Program-made: the position numbers and the translations under genes
Source of the DNA: Gemmatimonadales bacterium UBA2975
Lineage (GTDB): Bacteria; Gemmatimonadota; Gemmatimonadetes; Longimicrobiales; Gaopeijiaceae
Direction: 5' to 3'
Assembly (NCBI GenBank): GCA_002348265.1
Contig: DEAT01000069.1
Location: 37,802 to 101,801, forward strand
Length of the DNA stretch: 64,000 nucleotides
In this document: in pieces, positions 63,711 through 64,000 of the stretch
How positions within the stretch are numbered: the stretch's first letter is position 1
Layout: each line of letters starts with the position of its first letter
Notes under the pieces: generated by a model
What the model saw: the letters and a program-made list of their open reading frames with translations, nothing else
Databases searched by the model: none
What the model was told of the DNA's origin: nothing

Positions 63711-63873
63711 GATCAGGCTCGTCCAACCTGAAAAGGGTTAACGATATCGCCTAGCACTTCCACCGCTGCGGCTTGCTAAATCAACCGGACTCATACTGAA
63801 ACGCAAGCACGTGCTCACTCAATAACTAACGGAATGGTCACACAATCCCTCTGCTACATGGGTGCAAGCTGGG

Positions 63874-63903
63874 TTGACCTTTTCTCAAAGGCTCAACTAA
63901 ATT
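63874..63903 (+). promoter_or_regulatory. Promoter of initiator tRNA gene
   Basis: TTGACC (63874-63879) and TAAATT (63898-63903) are spaced 18 bases apart, 11 bases before the mature 5' end of the initiator tRNA. Confidence 0.5.
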
Positions 63904-63914
63904 CCCCGTCCTGT

Positions 63915-63991
<77 letters not shown>

Positions 63992-64000
63992 ACTTCTTAA

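Noticed and set aside
63671..63914. Further tRNA or att site between the two tRNA genes
   Set aside because: No third cloverleaf, no repeat of a tRNA 3' end and no integrase-like gene were found.

Overview
The window reads as chromosomal DNA of a free-living, aerobic, Gram-negative (diderm) heterotroph. A Kdo transferase (kdtA) implies lipopolysaccharide. Many proteins carry Sec, Tat or lipoprotein signals, and there is an outer-membrane DUF5916 protein, a DUF5107/TPR protein, orphan quinoproteins and a dense set of exported amidohydrolases and peptidases. This mix is most like uncultured marine Gemmatimonadota; that placement is an inference from gene content, because no rRNA gene is present. 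No prophage, insertion sequence, CRISPR array or integrase was seen, and no stretch over 300 bases lacks a gene.

Layout. 0-11.6 kb (mostly + strand): SDR + MFS pair, accA-metG (overlapping), an M23 envelope peptidase and a lipoprotein ending at a clear terminator, a FadJ-type beta-oxidation enzyme, then a tightly overlapping operon of a MocA-like nucleotidyltransferase, an XdhC C-terminal half, an XdhC N-terminal half and a DUF402 protein (molybdo-enzyme maturation). 11.7-24.5 kb (- strand): DsbA-like thioredoxin, HAD phosphatase, gyrA overlapping a threonine dehydratase, a GT2 glycosyltransferase, and the row kdtA - rhodanese - DUF4015 - uvrA. 24.5-31.6 kb: a 69-aa unknown, a PF10023-type metallopeptidase lipoprotein, a sulfite-oxidase-like molybdoenzyme, the DUF5916 protein, and formate-tetrahydrofolate ligase (fhs), whose best start is a rare ATC codon behind a strong Shine-Dalgarno. 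31.6-45.1 kb: DUF5107/TPR protein, persulfide-dioxygenase/rhodanese fusion, DUF3006 + ComEC-like MBL/lamin-tail pair, PQQ dehydrogenase, M28 peptidase, argG and a LON-domain protein.

45.2-63.4 kb is a catabolic accessory region: AlkB-like hydroxylase, an exported FAH-family protein, an aspartoacylase-like deacylase, a hydantoinase/dihydropyrimidinase facing a small Tat-type protein plus amidase, an SDR without the usual catalytic Tyr/Lys, two exported M20 hydrolases, a Tat-exported RidA, an exported creatininase overlapping a lipoprotein amidohydrolase, a PQQ sugar dehydrogenase, a D-aminoacylase-like enzyme with a DUF442 lipoprotein, and two unknown exported proteins. The common theme is hydrolysis of C-N bonds (cyclic amides, N-acyl amino acids, peptides), much of it apparently outside the cytoplasm. 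The right end carries tRNA-Pro(GGG) on the - strand and initiator tRNA-Met(CAU) on the + strand.

The least conventional observations are the ATC start of fhs with a possible SD-sequestering fold, a perfect 15-bp hairpin inside a coding sequence at 62.2 kb, the split and reordered XdhC within an operon lacking any molybdenum hydroxylase, and the concentration of signal-peptide-bearing versions of families that are usually cytosolic.
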